A DNA stretch of 64,000 bases from contig NZ_NKXO01000015.1 of NCBI RefSeq assembly GCF_002843425.1, positions 1 through 64,000 of the forward strand, in the 5' to 3' direction. Position numbers and translations under genes: made by a program. Below the pieces are notes generated by a model that was not told the DNA's origin, ran no database searches, and saw nothing but the letters and a program-made list of their open reading frames with translations. The DNA comes from Raineya orbicola. GTDB lineage: Bacteria > Bacteroidota > Bacteroidia > Cytophagales > Thermonemataceae. This document shows positions 17,366 through 27,100 of the stretch, piece by piece (positions within the stretch are counted from its first letter, which is position 1; every line of letters begins with the position of its first letter).

Positions 17366-18703
17366 CTATAACTGCAAAAAATCATTTATTTCTCTGTAAA
17401 TCCACTCCAACTCCTCTTTTTCAATGCAATAAGGAGGCATCACGTATAAAACATTTCCCAAAGGACGTAGTAAAATATTTTTAGCCAAAAAATATTTGTA
17501 TATGTCTTTTGCCATATTATTGAAATAGTTTGTTTCCTCTAGGCTTTTAAGCTCAATAGCAAGAATAGTACCCAAAATTTGTACTTTGGCAAAACGCTTT
17601 TGTGAGCGAATTTGAGCCTCAAAAGATGTGTGCATTTCTGTAATTTGATGAATTTTCTGTAAAGTTTCCTTTTGCAAAAGCAAATCTAAACTGGCATTAG
17701 CCGCCGCACAAGCCAATGGATTGGCGGTGTAGGAATGTCCGTGGTAAAAAGTTTTTGTTTTTTCTGCAGAACGAAACGCCGATATTACCTTTTCTGTGCA
17801 AGTAGTAACCCCCAAAGGCATTACCCCACCTGTGATACCTTTGGAAAGACACATAATATCAGGCTGATGTGAGCAGTATTCAGAAGCGAAAAGTTTGCCT
17901 GTTCTACCAAAGCCTGTCATTACTTCATCGGCAATACAAAGAATTTCATATTTCTGAGCTATACGCAAAAGTTCATTTAAAATTTCAGGGCTATACATAC
18001 GCATACCTGCGGCTCCTTGCACCAAAGGTTCATACATAAAAGCCGCTATTTTGCCTGTTTCAGCAAGTTCTTGCATTTTTTGAATGGTAGCCCTTGCTGA
18101 AAAACACTGAATATTATTTCGTTTCCCTGCACAACAAGCTACTTCATAACAAGCAGGAAAAGGCAAAAAATGAACATCAAAAAGTTTTTCTAAAAATGGT
18201 TTATTAAATAAATTTCGTTCAGCGACAGACATTCCGCCGAAAGTATCCCCGTGATAAGCCCCTTGCAAAGCAATGATTTCCGTTCGCTGTGCCTCACCTA
18301 AATTGTACCAATATTGCAAAGCCATTTTAATGGCTACTTCACAGGCTGTGCTTCCGTTATCAGAAAAAAATACTTTACTTTGGTTGGAAGGTAAAATAGC
18401 CAGCAAACGTTCTGCAAGTTTTACCGCAGGTTCGTGTGTGAAACCTGCAAAAATCACGTGTTCTAATTTTTGAGCCTGCTCAAAAATTGCTTTTGCAATG
18501 TGAGGGTGGCTGTGCCCGTGTAGATTCACCCACCAAGAAGCAATAGCATCTAAAATTTTTTGTCCATCTTCGGTGTAAAGATACGCCCCTTCCGCTTTTA
18601 CAATGGGTAAAGGAGGTTCGCTCCCCACAAGAGGCGTAAAAGGATGCCAAATATAGGCTTGGTCTTTGCGTAGTATTTCAGAATATAAGTTTGTTTCAAT
18701 CAT
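17366..18703 (-). CDS. bioA: Adenosylmethionine-8-amino-7-oxononanoate aminotransferase (biotin synthesis)
   Basis: The 445-residue class III aminotransferase matches BioA. The signatures are YIWHPFTPL, DAIASWWVNLHGHSHP, YHGDTFGGMSVAE, ADEVMTGFGRTG and LSKGITGGVMPLG with the PLP lysine. The Trp-Trp pair and Tyr-His-Gly are diagnostic of BioA against GABA or ornithine aminotransferases. It makes 7,8-diaminononanoate from KAPA with SAM as amino donor in the cytosol. It is co-transcribed with folK, whose stop overlaps its start (ATGA). No other bio gene is nearby. Confidence 0.93.
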   Translation of the reverse strand: MIETNLYSEILRKDQAYIWHPFTPLVGSEPPLPIVKAEGAYLYTEDGQKILDAIASWWVNLHGHSHPHIAKAIFEQAQKLEHVIFAGFTHEPAVKLAERLLAILPSNQSKVFFSDNGSTACEVAIKMALQYWYNLGEAQRTEIIALQGAYHGDTFGGMSVAERNLFNKPFLEKLFDVHFLPFPACYEVACCAGKRNNIQCFSARATIQKMQELAETGKIAAFMYEPLVQGAAGMRMYSPEILNELLRIAQKYEILCIADEVMTGFGRTGKLFASEYCSHQPDIMCLSKGITGGVMPLGVTTCTEKVISAFRSAEKTKTFYHGHSYTANPLACAAANASLDLLLQKETLQKIHQITEMHTSFEAQIRSQKRFAKVQILGTILAIELKSLEETNYFNNMAKDIYKYFLAKNILLRPLGNVLYVMPPYCIEKEELEWIYREINDFLQL

Positions 18704-19194
18704 AGCTTAGGTTTTTCAAATTCATAGAGCCAAACTTCAAGCATATCAGAACATTCCTGAAGAAGTTCTTGATTGTTTTTTTGAAAAACAGGATGCAGAA
18801 AATCAGAAGCTATTTCTACGAGTGGTACTAAGGTAAAACGCCTTTGATGTAAAAAGGGATGCGGTATTTGCAAATTTTCACTTTGAATAATTAAATTTCC
18901 AAAATACAAAATATCAATATCAATGGTACGAGCCTGCCATTTTGTTTTTCGCTCCCTGCCCAAAGATTTTTCAATACTTAAAATTTCTGTAAGCAAATTT
19001 TCGGCAGAAAGCGTAGTTTGCATTTCAAGAACACAATTCAAGAAATTAGCTTGCTCTAAATTACCCCAAGGTTTGGTTTCGTAAATGGAAGAAATTTTAA
19101 GGATTTTTCCCAAGTTTTCCAATTTTCGTATCGCCTCTTTCAGAAAAAATACTCTATTTCCTTCATTGCTTCCCAAAAGAATAAAAACTCGCAT
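18700..19194 (-). CDS. folK: 2-amino-4-hydroxy-6-hydroxymethyldihydropteridine pyrophosphokinase
   Basis: MRVFILLGSNEGNR is the HPPK opening. SSIYETKPWG and SLGRERKTKWQARTIDIDIL (HPPK substrate and magnesium site, with DIDIL) follow, then IPHPFLHQRRFTLVPL. The ATG at 19194 starts at the first conserved strand and gives 164 residues; an upstream extension to 19257 has no family support. The enzyme transfers pyrophosphate from ATP to the pterin in folate synthesis. It forms a two-gene unit with bioA (4-base overlap). Confidence 0.92.
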   Translation of the reverse strand: MRVFILLGSNEGNRVFFLKEAIRKLENLGKILKISSIYETKPWGNLEQANFLNCVLEMQTTLSAENLLTEILSIEKSLGRERKTKWQARTIDIDILYFGNLIIQSENLQIPHPFLHQRRFTLVPLVEIASDFLHPVFQKNNQELLQECSDMLEVWLYEFEKPKL

Positions 19195-19287
19195 TACTTT
19201 GTTTTTTTCGCCAAAAATACAAATATTTGCAGAATGAAACGATAAAAATAAGTTCAAGGTTCAAAAGGCTCTCAAACCATTTTACTA

Positions 19288-20202
19288 ATGAATGACGCAT
19301 TTGAAAAGGTAAATGTTTTCTTTGATATGTTTGAGGAAATCTTGCAAAAACAAAATTTGCAAGTACAGGAAAAAATTTCCCAAGAAATTCGTAGTATCAA
19401 AGAGAGTTTACCGAAGGAGGAAGAGAAAATTTTACACAAACTTGAACCTATTTTAGAGGAAAAAATTGAAAAAGTAAAAAATGAAGTTGGTAAGCTCAAT
19501 AATATCAGCACGGCAATTAAGCGAGAAATTCGCGAATCGCAACCCGAAATGATTGATGCCCTCTACCCTATCATTGGCAAACTGGTACAGAAATTCATCA
19601 AAACAGAATTAGAAAAACTTAATGAAAATATCAACAAACAAATTGATAATAGCTTCTCGTGGCAAGCGTTTCGCAGAGAGTTTTTGAGCCTTTTTGGTAT
19701 AAAGCAAGAGGAGATACTTTTAGCACAAGCCTCGCAAGCTACTATTCAAGAGTTTTTTGTAATTTGGCAAAATTCAGGTATTTTGCAAGCACATTATAGC
19801 CAAACAGACGTAGTTGATGACGATATGGTAGCAGGTATGCTTACGGCTATCAAATCTTTTGTCAATGATGCTTTTGGCAATAAAGCCGATTTAGAAATGC
19901 TGGAATATGGCAATCTCAAAATGTTTGTGTATAGTGCGGTACGCTTTTATTTAGTTGCTGTTGTTTCAGGAGTGGTAGATAAGAGTTTTGAGGAGCGTCT
20001 GCAAAGTTATATGCAACTTTTTTATGAAAAACATTTGAGCCAGCGTTCTGATGAGGAAATCCAACAAACCGATTTGAATAGCTTGCTTAAAAAACATATT
20101 GAAGACTTTCCACACTATAACCTAATTGCTCAAAAAATCAATGAATACAGGAAAAACGTACAGCAAAAAAGTCATTTTAATTGGAAATTTTGGCGTTGGT
20201 AA
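19288..20202 (+). CDS. Coiled-coil protein with a Roadblock/LC7-like domain, putative regulator of the adjacent GTPase
   Basis: The 304-residue protein has two visible parts. Residues about 5-115 are a charged coiled coil (KISQEIRSIKESLPKEEEKI and onward). Residues about 153-232 (IQEFFVIWQNSGILQAHY, then DDDMVAGMLTAIKSFVNDAF and a strand LKMFVYSAVRFYLVAVVSG) have the layout of a Roadblock/longin-type sensory domain. A similar segment occurs next to OmpA domains in some Bacteroidota, from memory. The gene overlaps the Ras-like GTPase start by 62 bases. Roadblock proteins such as MglB act as GAPs or scaffolds for MglA-type GTPases, so a partner role is a reasonable inference, not a proof. The C-terminus ends in a Trp-rich tail. 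Confidence 0.6.
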   Translation: MNDAFEKVNVFFDMFEEILQKQNLQVQEKISQEIRSIKESLPKEEEKILHKLEPILEEKIEKVKNEVGKLNNISTAIKREIRESQPEMIDALYPIIGKLVQKFIKTELEKLNENINKQIDNSFSWQAFRREFLSLFGIKQEEILLAQASQATIQEFFVIWQNSGILQAHYSQTDVVDDDMVAGMLTAIKSFVNDAFGNKADLEMLEYGNLKMFVYSAVRFYLVAVVSGVVDKSFEERLQSYMQLFYEKHLSQRSDEEIQQTDLNSLLKKHIEDFPHYNLIAQKINEYRKNVQQKSHFNWKFWRW

Positions 20203-20638
20203 AACCTCTCTTACCAAACGCTTTGTATATCAAAAATTTTCAGAAGAGTATCTAACCACTTTGGGTGTAAAAATTGATAAAAAGGTGGTAGAAATCGGCG
20301 AAGATATTGTAAATTTGATGATTTGGGATATTGCAGGCGAGGTTACGCAAACGCGTGTAAATACATCGTACTATCTAGGCTCAAATGGTATTCTGTACGT
20401 ATTTGATGTAACTCGTCCTTCTACTTATGAGCAAATGCAAGCCGATATTGAGTATGTACAAAAAATTTTGCCCAATGTGCCTATTCTCAAAATTGCTAAT
20501 AAAGCGGACTTAATCAGTCCTGAACAGCTCAAACAACTGCCTGTAAGTTATGATTTTCTTTGCAGTGCCAAAACAGGTGAAAACGTTGAAAATGCCTTTT
20601 TAGCCCTTGCCGAAGCTATGATTGGAAAAAAAATTTGA
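20141..20638 (+). CDS. Ras/Rab-like small GTPase
   Basis: The 165-residue protein has all five GTPase motifs: G1 GNFGVGKTS (residues 15-23), a Rab-like switch I TTLGVKI (39-45), G3 WDIAGE (62-67), G4 NKAD (120-123) and G5 SAK (142-144). In G3 the residue equal to catalytic Gln61 of Ras is Glu67, so intrinsic hydrolysis may be slow or GAP-dependent. ATG 20141 puts the P-loop in its normal place; the frame opens 15 bases earlier at 20126 without conservation. It overlaps the Roadblock-like gene and is followed by a PAS-like protein, giving a compact signalling operon. Likely cytoplasmic or membrane-peripheral; the output is unknown. Confidence 0.88.
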   Translation: MNTGKTYSKKVILIGNFGVGKTSLTKRFVYQKFSEEYLTTLGVKIDKKVVEIGEDIVNLMIWDIAGEVTQTRVNTSYYLGSNGILYVFDVTRPSTYEQMQADIEYVQKILPNVPILKIANKADLISPEQLKQLPVSYDFLCSAKTGENVENAFLALAEAMIGKKI

Positions 20639-20666
20639 ATTTGCACAAGTTTAAGAGCTTGAAAGA

Positions 20667-21074
20667 ATGAAAATCAACTATCAAGATATTTTTGAACAAG
20701 CCCACTGCCTTTTTGCAAGAGATACACATCTGGCAATGCTTTTGGACGTGAATGCCCGAATTTTGCATAGCAATAATTCTTTTGTAAATTTGGAAGATAG
20801 CTACGGGCAATCAGTTTATACGCTTTTCCCATTTTTAGAACATTTACTCTCTGTGGATATTCAGGAAGTGAGTATCAATTTCATTGAAACAGAATTATAC
20901 GATAAATTGATGCAATTTCGCTGTATTATTCGTTTTTTTGAGCAATATGGAGAGCAATTTTATTTTGTAATAATACAAGATGTTTCGTGGTATCATAACG
21001 AGCTTAAAAAAATACAACAGGAACGAAACGAGTTTTATTTAGAACGTGAAAAAATGTTGAAAAAAGAAAAATAA
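20667..21074 (+). CDS. PAS-like sensory protein with C-terminal helix, third gene of the GTPase module
   Basis: The 135-residue protein fits a compact PAS fold. MLLDVNARILHSNNSFVNLE gives the first strands and helices, FIETELYDKLMQFRCIIRFF the middle, and QFYFVIIQDVSWYHNELKKI the last strand and hinge into a charged helix (residues about 108-135). No DNA-binding or kinase domain is attached. It starts 28 bases after the GTPase stop. A role as sensor or effector of the GTPase is inferred only from the operon. Confidence 0.55.
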   Translation: MKINYQDIFEQAHCLFARDTHLAMLLDVNARILHSNNSFVNLEDSYGQSVYTLFPFLEHLLSVDIQEVSINFIETELYDKLMQFRCIIRFFEQYGEQFYFVIIQDVSWYHNELKKIQQERNEFYLEREKMLKKEK

Positions 21075-21114
21075 GGCTTTTACTAAAAACAAGAGTATTT
21101 ATTTTTTGAAAAAT

Positions 21115-21885
21115 ATGTTTTCCTCTACCGAAATTACCTCAAACACAATTATTTCTGATAATCCTATACATCAAAGGCTTTTTTTTGCTTATTGGGTGGC
21201 TTCGCAAATGGTAAATGGTAATGTTTTAGAAATTGGTTGTGGCTTGGGCAGAGGTTTGGAAGTTATCTTTCCTAAATGCGATAGTTACACTGCTTTGGAT
21301 AAAAACGAGCAACTCATTGAACACTTGCAAGCCAAATATCCCCAACACAGATTCATTACGCATTACATACCTCCTTTGGATAGTTTAGAAGATGATAGCT
21401 TTGATTATGTGCTTTGCTTTCAGGTAATAGAGCATATCTCTAATGATAAACTGCTTGTTCAAGAAATTTATAGGGTCTTAAAACCACAGGGCAAACTTAT
21501 TCTTTCCACGCCCAATATCAAACAATCACTTACGCGTAATCCTTGGCATATACGCGAATATACAGCAGAGGATTTAGAAAAATTGTTACATATTTCTTTT
21601 GAAAAAATAAAAAAGCAGGGAGTTTGGGGAAATGAAAAAGTAGAACGCTACCACGAGGAGAACCGCAAAGCCGTAGCTAAGTGGAAAAAGTGGGATATTT
21701 TGAACTTAGAACATCGCTTACCCCGTTGGATTTTACAAACGCCTTACAACCTGCTCAATCGTATCAATCGAAACCGCCTGCTGAAAAATCCCAATGCTTT
21801 GGCAAAAGAAATTGACTATACCGATTATTTTCTTACAGAAAACACCGAAAAGGCTTTGGATTTATTTTTTGTAGCTGAAAAGTAG
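21115..21885 (+). CDS. Class I SAM-dependent methyltransferase
   Basis: VLEIGCGLGRGLEVI is motif I (SAM binding), YTALDKNEQLIEHL motif II, FDYVLCFQVIEHI motif IV and LKPQGKLILSTPN the post-motif, giving a Methyltransf_11/UbiE-like fold of 256 residues. ATG 21115 is preferred over TTG 21106, which adds only three residues. The C-terminal 90 residues are basic and not diagnostic. The substrate is not known. A terminator-like hairpin lies just after it. Confidence 0.85.
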   Translation: MFSSTEITSNTIISDNPIHQRLFFAYWVASQMVNGNVLEIGCGLGRGLEVIFPKCDSYTALDKNEQLIEHLQAKYPQHRFITHYIPPLDSLEDDSFDYVLCFQVIEHISNDKLLVQEIYRVLKPQGKLILSTPNIKQSLTRNPWHIREYTAEDLEKLLHISFEKIKKQGVWGNEKVERYHEENRKAVAKWKKWDILNLEHRLPRWILQTPYNLLNRINRNRLLKNPNALAKEIDYTDYFLTENTEKALDLFFVAEK

Positions 21886-21890
21886 TGCGA

Positions 21891-21923
21891 AAAGCAAGGG
21901 CTTCACACTTTTGGTGAAGCCCT
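21891..21923 (-). terminator. Terminator hairpin, probably shared between convergent genes
   Basis: The stem AGGGCTTCAC / GTGAAGCCCT has an 7-base loop. Read on the - strand it is followed by TGCTTTT, so it best serves the large T9SS operon ending at 21930; it may also stop the + strand methyltransferase mRNA. Confidence 0.7.
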
Positions 21924-21929
21924 CAATGC

Positions 21930-24113
21930 TTATCTCAATAGCACAAATGAACCTACATTGAATATCTTTTGGTCGCGTGTATCGTAAAACTGATAGTAGT
22001 ATGCCCCTTCGGTGGCAAGTTTGCCATCTTTGCGTCTGCCGTCCCAGCCTCTTTCAGGCAAACGAGAAAACGAATCGGTTTCAAAAATCAGCTCTCCTCG
22101 TTCATTGATGATTTTCACCCCTACAAAAGGAAAACTCTCTATGTTTTTCACAAACCAAATATCATTTTGCCCATCGCCATTGGGGGTAAAAGTCACAGAA
22201 GGTTCTATACTAACAGGTTTGGTAACAATAATTTTTGTTGAAACCGAATCGGCAGTGTTATAGAATACATCACGAGCCACAAAGTGTAAAGTATAAGTTC
22301 CTGCTGAACAATTACCCAAATTAAACACTATTTCGCTTTCATCACTTGTTACGCCTAAATCTATGTTTTTCATAGCACTTGCCGTATGAGGTAGCGTAGG
22401 CTGTAGTTGCTCTTCTTGGTCAGGCAGTTCGGGTTCATATTGCATACGCCAATAGGTACGCACATAATCGGTTTTATCGCTAATGCCTGTAACCCTGCCC
22501 TTCACGCTAAAAGGCGTATTTTGCGGATTTTCACCTTCATTAAAAATAAAACCTTCGGGAGTCTTTATTACGCGTTTTTCAGGAGTTGGCTCAATAGTTA
22601 AGGCAAAGGTACTTTCTCCCGGTTTTACGATAATTTTTACTTTTGCCGAATCGCCGACATTGTAGAAAATATCTTTTGCTACAAACCAAAACTCATACGT
22701 TCCTTCGGTAATGCGTTGGTTCATCGTTACCGATTGGCTAAAAGTGGTTGTATTCAATGGAATGGCATTAGGCGAAGCCATTGTATGAGGTAAAGCAATA
22801 CTGGCGGGATTGCCGTTTTCAGCACGCCAATAGGTAATGATTACATCACTATTAGGGTTAATGCCCGTTACCTCACCACTGAATGTGAAATTATTGTAAG
22901 GGTCTATGGTGGTTTCGCTTGCAGGGTTTACGGTTACATCAAGGTTGCTTTGAGGAGGTTTTACCTCAAAAGTAATATCTTGCGTAATGGTACTACCTGC
23001 ATAGTATTCATCTTCTACGGTTAGCCTTAACGTATAAATACCATAAGCCAGAGCATTCAAATTAAGTGGCGGGACATTGAAAGTAGAGCTACTTACAGGA
23101 ACATCGTTGATGTTTGCCGTGTAAGCGGCAGGTGGTAGAGCAATAGCAGTTGGTCCTGCTATCTGCGACCACTGATACCGAACCCTATCATTATACACAT
23201 TGATACCCGTTATTTGAGAATTGAGAGGTACATTATTGACAGGGGTATAAAGCACATTGGGGTCGGGGGCTACGCCCGGTGGTGTAATCGTAATACCCAA
23301 ACTACTCGGGGCAGGTTTGACTATAAAAGTTTCCGTTGCAGTACCAACTCCCGGGGGAATGTAGTTGTCCTGAGCAGTTACAGAATAAGAATATGTGCCG
23401 GGTTTGGTAATTTGTGAAACATCTAATTGAGAGATAGTAGAAGGAGTACCCGGAGGGATATTGAAATTAGGAGGCAATGTAATCGCCATAGGATTTGCCC
23501 CAGCCTGCGACCATTGTACTGATAGAGCATCAGCAGGATCACTTATGGTAGCATCTAAACGCTCTGTATTGCTTATCGGGAGTGTCAGTTCCAATATATC
23601 CTCTAATGTAACCGAAGGAAGTGTATTCACCGGGGGATTTACAGTGAAAGTAATGGTATTACAAATACCAGGGGCTGACATTGCAGGACATCTTACACAC
23701 AAGCGAAATTGATAGATACCCGGTCCGTAGTAGTAAAAGTTAGCAGTTCTACATATTGTAAAACCTGTACAAGGCGGGGTATCAGTTGCCGCAAATCCAA
23801 TTGGATGCTCTATTTGCGGTGTTGGCAAGCCACTCATAAAAGGAGTAAAACTGACTGGCTCCCAATCCATAATAAGCTGGCTACTTGGACAGGGAAAACT
23901 ACTAACAGCTAATCTGAATGGACAATTATCATTTGCCACTGTACCTCCAAGAGCACAACTCGTAGTTGTACTCACTTGAAAGTAGTAAGAGCCTGGACCT
24001 TTAGGAACAGTTGCAGTATAAGTATTACTAGGCAAGAAATTTACGGTTTGAGCCCTTGTGGCAATGAGATTAAGAAACCCCATTGCCACAACTAAACATA
24101 GAATCTTTTTCAT
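21930..24113 (-). CDS. Secreted protein with PKD-like repeats and T9SS type B (gliding/CHU_C) sorting domain
   Basis: The 727-residue protein has a signal peptide (MKKILCLVVAMGFLNLIATRAQ). Several beta-sandwich units of about 110 residues follow, each ending in a KP-rich linker (FIVKPAP, FEVKPPQ, IIVKPGE) and containing WSQ or YWR and SIALPHT-type strands, similar to PKD/K319 domains. The C-terminal 85 residues (VTFTPNGDGQNDIWFV, NERGELIF, GWDGR, GAYYYQF) are the type B sorting domain first noted in gliding adhesins. It is 5 bases downstream of a 1913-residue type A protein, so the two are co-expressed. Role: surface adhesin or matrix component; the ligand is unknown. Confidence 0.88.
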   Translation of the reverse strand: MKKILCLVVAMGFLNLIATRAQTVNFLPSNTYTATVPKGPGSYYFQVSTTTSCALGGTVANDNCPFRLAVSSFPCPSSQLIMDWEPVSFTPFMSGLPTPQIEHPIGFAATDTPPCTGFTICRTANFYYYGPGIYQFRLCVRCPAMSAPGICNTITFTVNPPVNTLPSVTLEDILELTLPISNTERLDATISDPADALSVQWSQAGANPMAITLPPNFNIPPGTPSTISQLDVSQITKPGTYSYSVTAQDNYIPPGVGTATETFIVKPAPSSLGITITPPGVAPDPNVLYTPVNNVPLNSQITGINVYNDRVRYQWSQIAGPTAIALPPAAYTANINDVPVSSSTFNVPPLNLNALAYGIYTLRLTVEDEYYAGSTITQDITFEVKPPQSNLDVTVNPASETTIDPYNNFTFSGEVTGINPNSDVIITYWRAENGNPASIALPHTMASPNAIPLNTTTFSQSVTMNQRITEGTYEFWFVAKDIFYNVGDSAKVKIIVKPGESTFALTIEPTPEKRVIKTPEGFIFNEGENPQNTPFSVKGRVTGISDKTDYVRTYWRMQYEPELPDQEEQLQPTLPHTASAMKNIDLGVTSDESEIVFNLGNCSAGTYTLHFVARDVFYNTADSVSTKIIVTKPVSIEPSVTFTPNGDGQNDIWFVKNIESFPFVGVKIINERGELIFETDSFSRLPERGWDGRRKDGKLATEGAYYYQFYDTRDQKIFNVGSFVLLR

Positions 24114-24118
24114 AAATT

Positions 24119-27100
24119 TTAATGTTTGATAACCAATTTATGAACAATTTTTTCTGTACCAATCTGAATTTCAAGTAGATACAATCCATTAGATATGTCC
24201 GCAGTAGGAATTGCTAATGTACGAGTACCTGCTTGAAGTTCATAAGTTCTATTCTTTACTTCGCTACCCATAGTAGTGATTACTTTGATTTGCACTTTAT
24301 TTTCCGCCGCAAAGTCATCAGAAAACACTATATTCACATTATCATTGGCAGGGTTGGGGTATATGGTAATCATATTACCCTCACTCCAGTCGGCAGTGGC
24401 AATGTTGGTGTAATAGAAAGAACTGTTGGTTTCTACAATTTTTACACGATAGTAGTTTTTACCAACAAAAGGAGCCCTATCTAAATGTTTATATTCAGGT
24501 CTGCCCAGAGCAGAGTAGTCTGCTATTTCTATAAAGTTTTGTCCATCATAAGAGCGTTCCAAAATATATTTAACTCCTGCTCTTTCTTGATAGGCATTCC
24601 ATTTTAGTTCTATGCCATCTGCGGTATTTCTTGCTTTGAGCCTACCACCTATAGCTGGCAAAATATTACAATTTATCTCAAAACCATTCGCAATAAATCT
24701 ACATTTGCCAGATACATCTGTAAGATTAGCCTCGTTCCCTGCGAACATAGCTCTAATGTAAGTACCATTAGGGTAAAATACATTGAATTGCGTAATAGCA
24801 CGTGGTAAGGCTACGGGCGTTGCAGGCATAAAGCTACTTTGATAAAACGCTGGGAAATTAGTTACGCCTACTGATGAGTAATTTACTCCATTGTAAGGGT
24901 TAAAAGTAATATCTACCCACTCATTTTCATCAGGAATCGCATCATTATCTAGATCATCACTGGCGTGCATAAGCTCTATAAGCTCAGTACCACCTGCATC
25001 ATTGAAAACCTCACCGGGTGCTGGTACTGTCGCAACCTGTACGATTAAAGTTGTTGGAGAGGTAGATATAACTTGACCAGAAACCCCATTGATACTTATC
25101 AGCCCTGCTACTCCACTGAAAGTAACCTGTGTTCCGATGGGAATAGCATCGCCCCCACCTGTTAATGTTATGGTTATGGTAGGATTTGTATATGTAATAT
25201 TAGTAATTAAGGCATCAGGGAGAGCTACCAATCTCAATACCCCCACGTTTGTCGGATAAGCTGGGGAAGCAGATGTATTTAAGTCTGTTGTAATGGTATT
25301 AGATGTTTTAGACAATACAGTAGCCTGTGTTCCATTAAGTATCCCCATACCTTCCAAATCGTACAAAGCAACAACAGCCCCTATTGGTATTCTTTGGGTA
25401 CCATCACCATCTTCAGGAGCTGGTCCATCAGGTAGCGTTATCACGGCATTGGCGGCATTGCTTACACCCGTAACCAGATGATTTATAGGAGTAGGATATG
25501 GTGTCCATTTCTGAAATCTTACCCTTGCATTTGCAAAACTTAGTCCTGCTTTATTGATTTGCAACCATACATTACCCGCATCAGGGTCGCCAGAGCCATC
25601 ATCACAAACGGTAGACTGGTCGAATAATGTAGAAGTAGAACCGCAAGGGCGGAAGCTAATGTTATCTATTGCAAGGTCGTTCCCCATACCACCAGGTGCA
25701 AGGTTTTTTACAGAAAGATTGAGTGCTTGGGCAAAATTAGCTTTGGTTACAAAAGTAAGCCCTACTCTATGCCACTGCCCATCATTAGGGATAGAAACAG
25801 GCACAGTATAAATAGGAACGTCATTTAAGGCGAATTCAACTTCGGGATTTAATGAGTACTTTCTGTTTGTTCCCCCTAAACCACTTGTAGTACCCAAAGG
25901 TCCTGTTCCATTGAGAGTAACTGAACCCAACCCTATAAATGTCCCACTACTACCCGGACGGCTCATTTGCTGGCAACCCGGTTCATATTGAGGGTCGCAT
26001 ATATCCGTTGCAACCATTTCAGCACCTGCTACCCCTTCATAGCTCCAAGTTAGAGATGGGTCAATGGCATATGGTGCCGAGTTAGTAATCACTCTGGTTC
26101 TACGCAAAACATTTATGATATCAATAGAGAACTCATATTGCGTATCAGCACAAAGACCTGATATAGTTTGGTCAAAAAACTTACTTCTTGCATAAGAGGC
26201 ATTGATACTCATTAAGTAGCCATTTCTATGAGGGCTGTTGTCGTAGAAAGGAATCCACGCGGGTCCGAAGCTATGACGGCTTTGGGTACCAAGCAGATAA
26301 TTGTTATCGTTTGGACCGCTACCCGTATTAAGTTGATAGTTATAAGCCCCACTGCTAAGTGAATTAATTTTTGGACCACCCGAATAAAGATTAGTACCCC
26401 CACCTGCTCTAATCACAGCATTATTACCGGTTGTTCCATAAGAAGGATGCCCACTAGCAGCCAGATCCCACAAGCCATCTAAGGTGCTTTCTGGTACAGC
26501 ACTACCCCAAATATCTGTGCTGGCAGGGTCATATCTTTCTTGTGTAAGGTTGGTGGCTGTGCTTGTAGTAGTGCCAAGGCACCCGGGCAAGCCTGTATTT
26601 ACAACTCCATTCTGATCCATACAAGTTGCCGAACCAAAGCTTCCTCCCTCATATGCCTGTAAGCCAAGCGTACCACCATTGGCACTACATAAACCACGTA
26701 TCAAACTCACCACAGGCGAATTCAAGGCGGCTTGATTAAAACTTCCGCCTATTCTAAATTCATCCATTGCACTGGCATTAGGCTGAGCACCGGGGAAATA
26801 ACCTACGGAATGGAAAGAAATATCTACTGTTGAGGGAATCGTAACATCTACGCTTCTAAATTGAACAAAATCATCTCCGCCAAAACCATCAGAATCTAAA
26901 ATATTATCAGCCAAATAATCTAATATGGCACCTTGGTCTGTAGAGTAACCAGCCGGATTAGGTACAGGTGGATAAGCATCAGCATTCGGTGAGACATTAT
27001 CACGAGCAATATCTCTGATTACCCACAACTGAACTCTGTGATTAGAGGCATAGGTATTATCAAACCCCCCTTTAAGTGTACCGATGTTGGCAGCGGTTGC

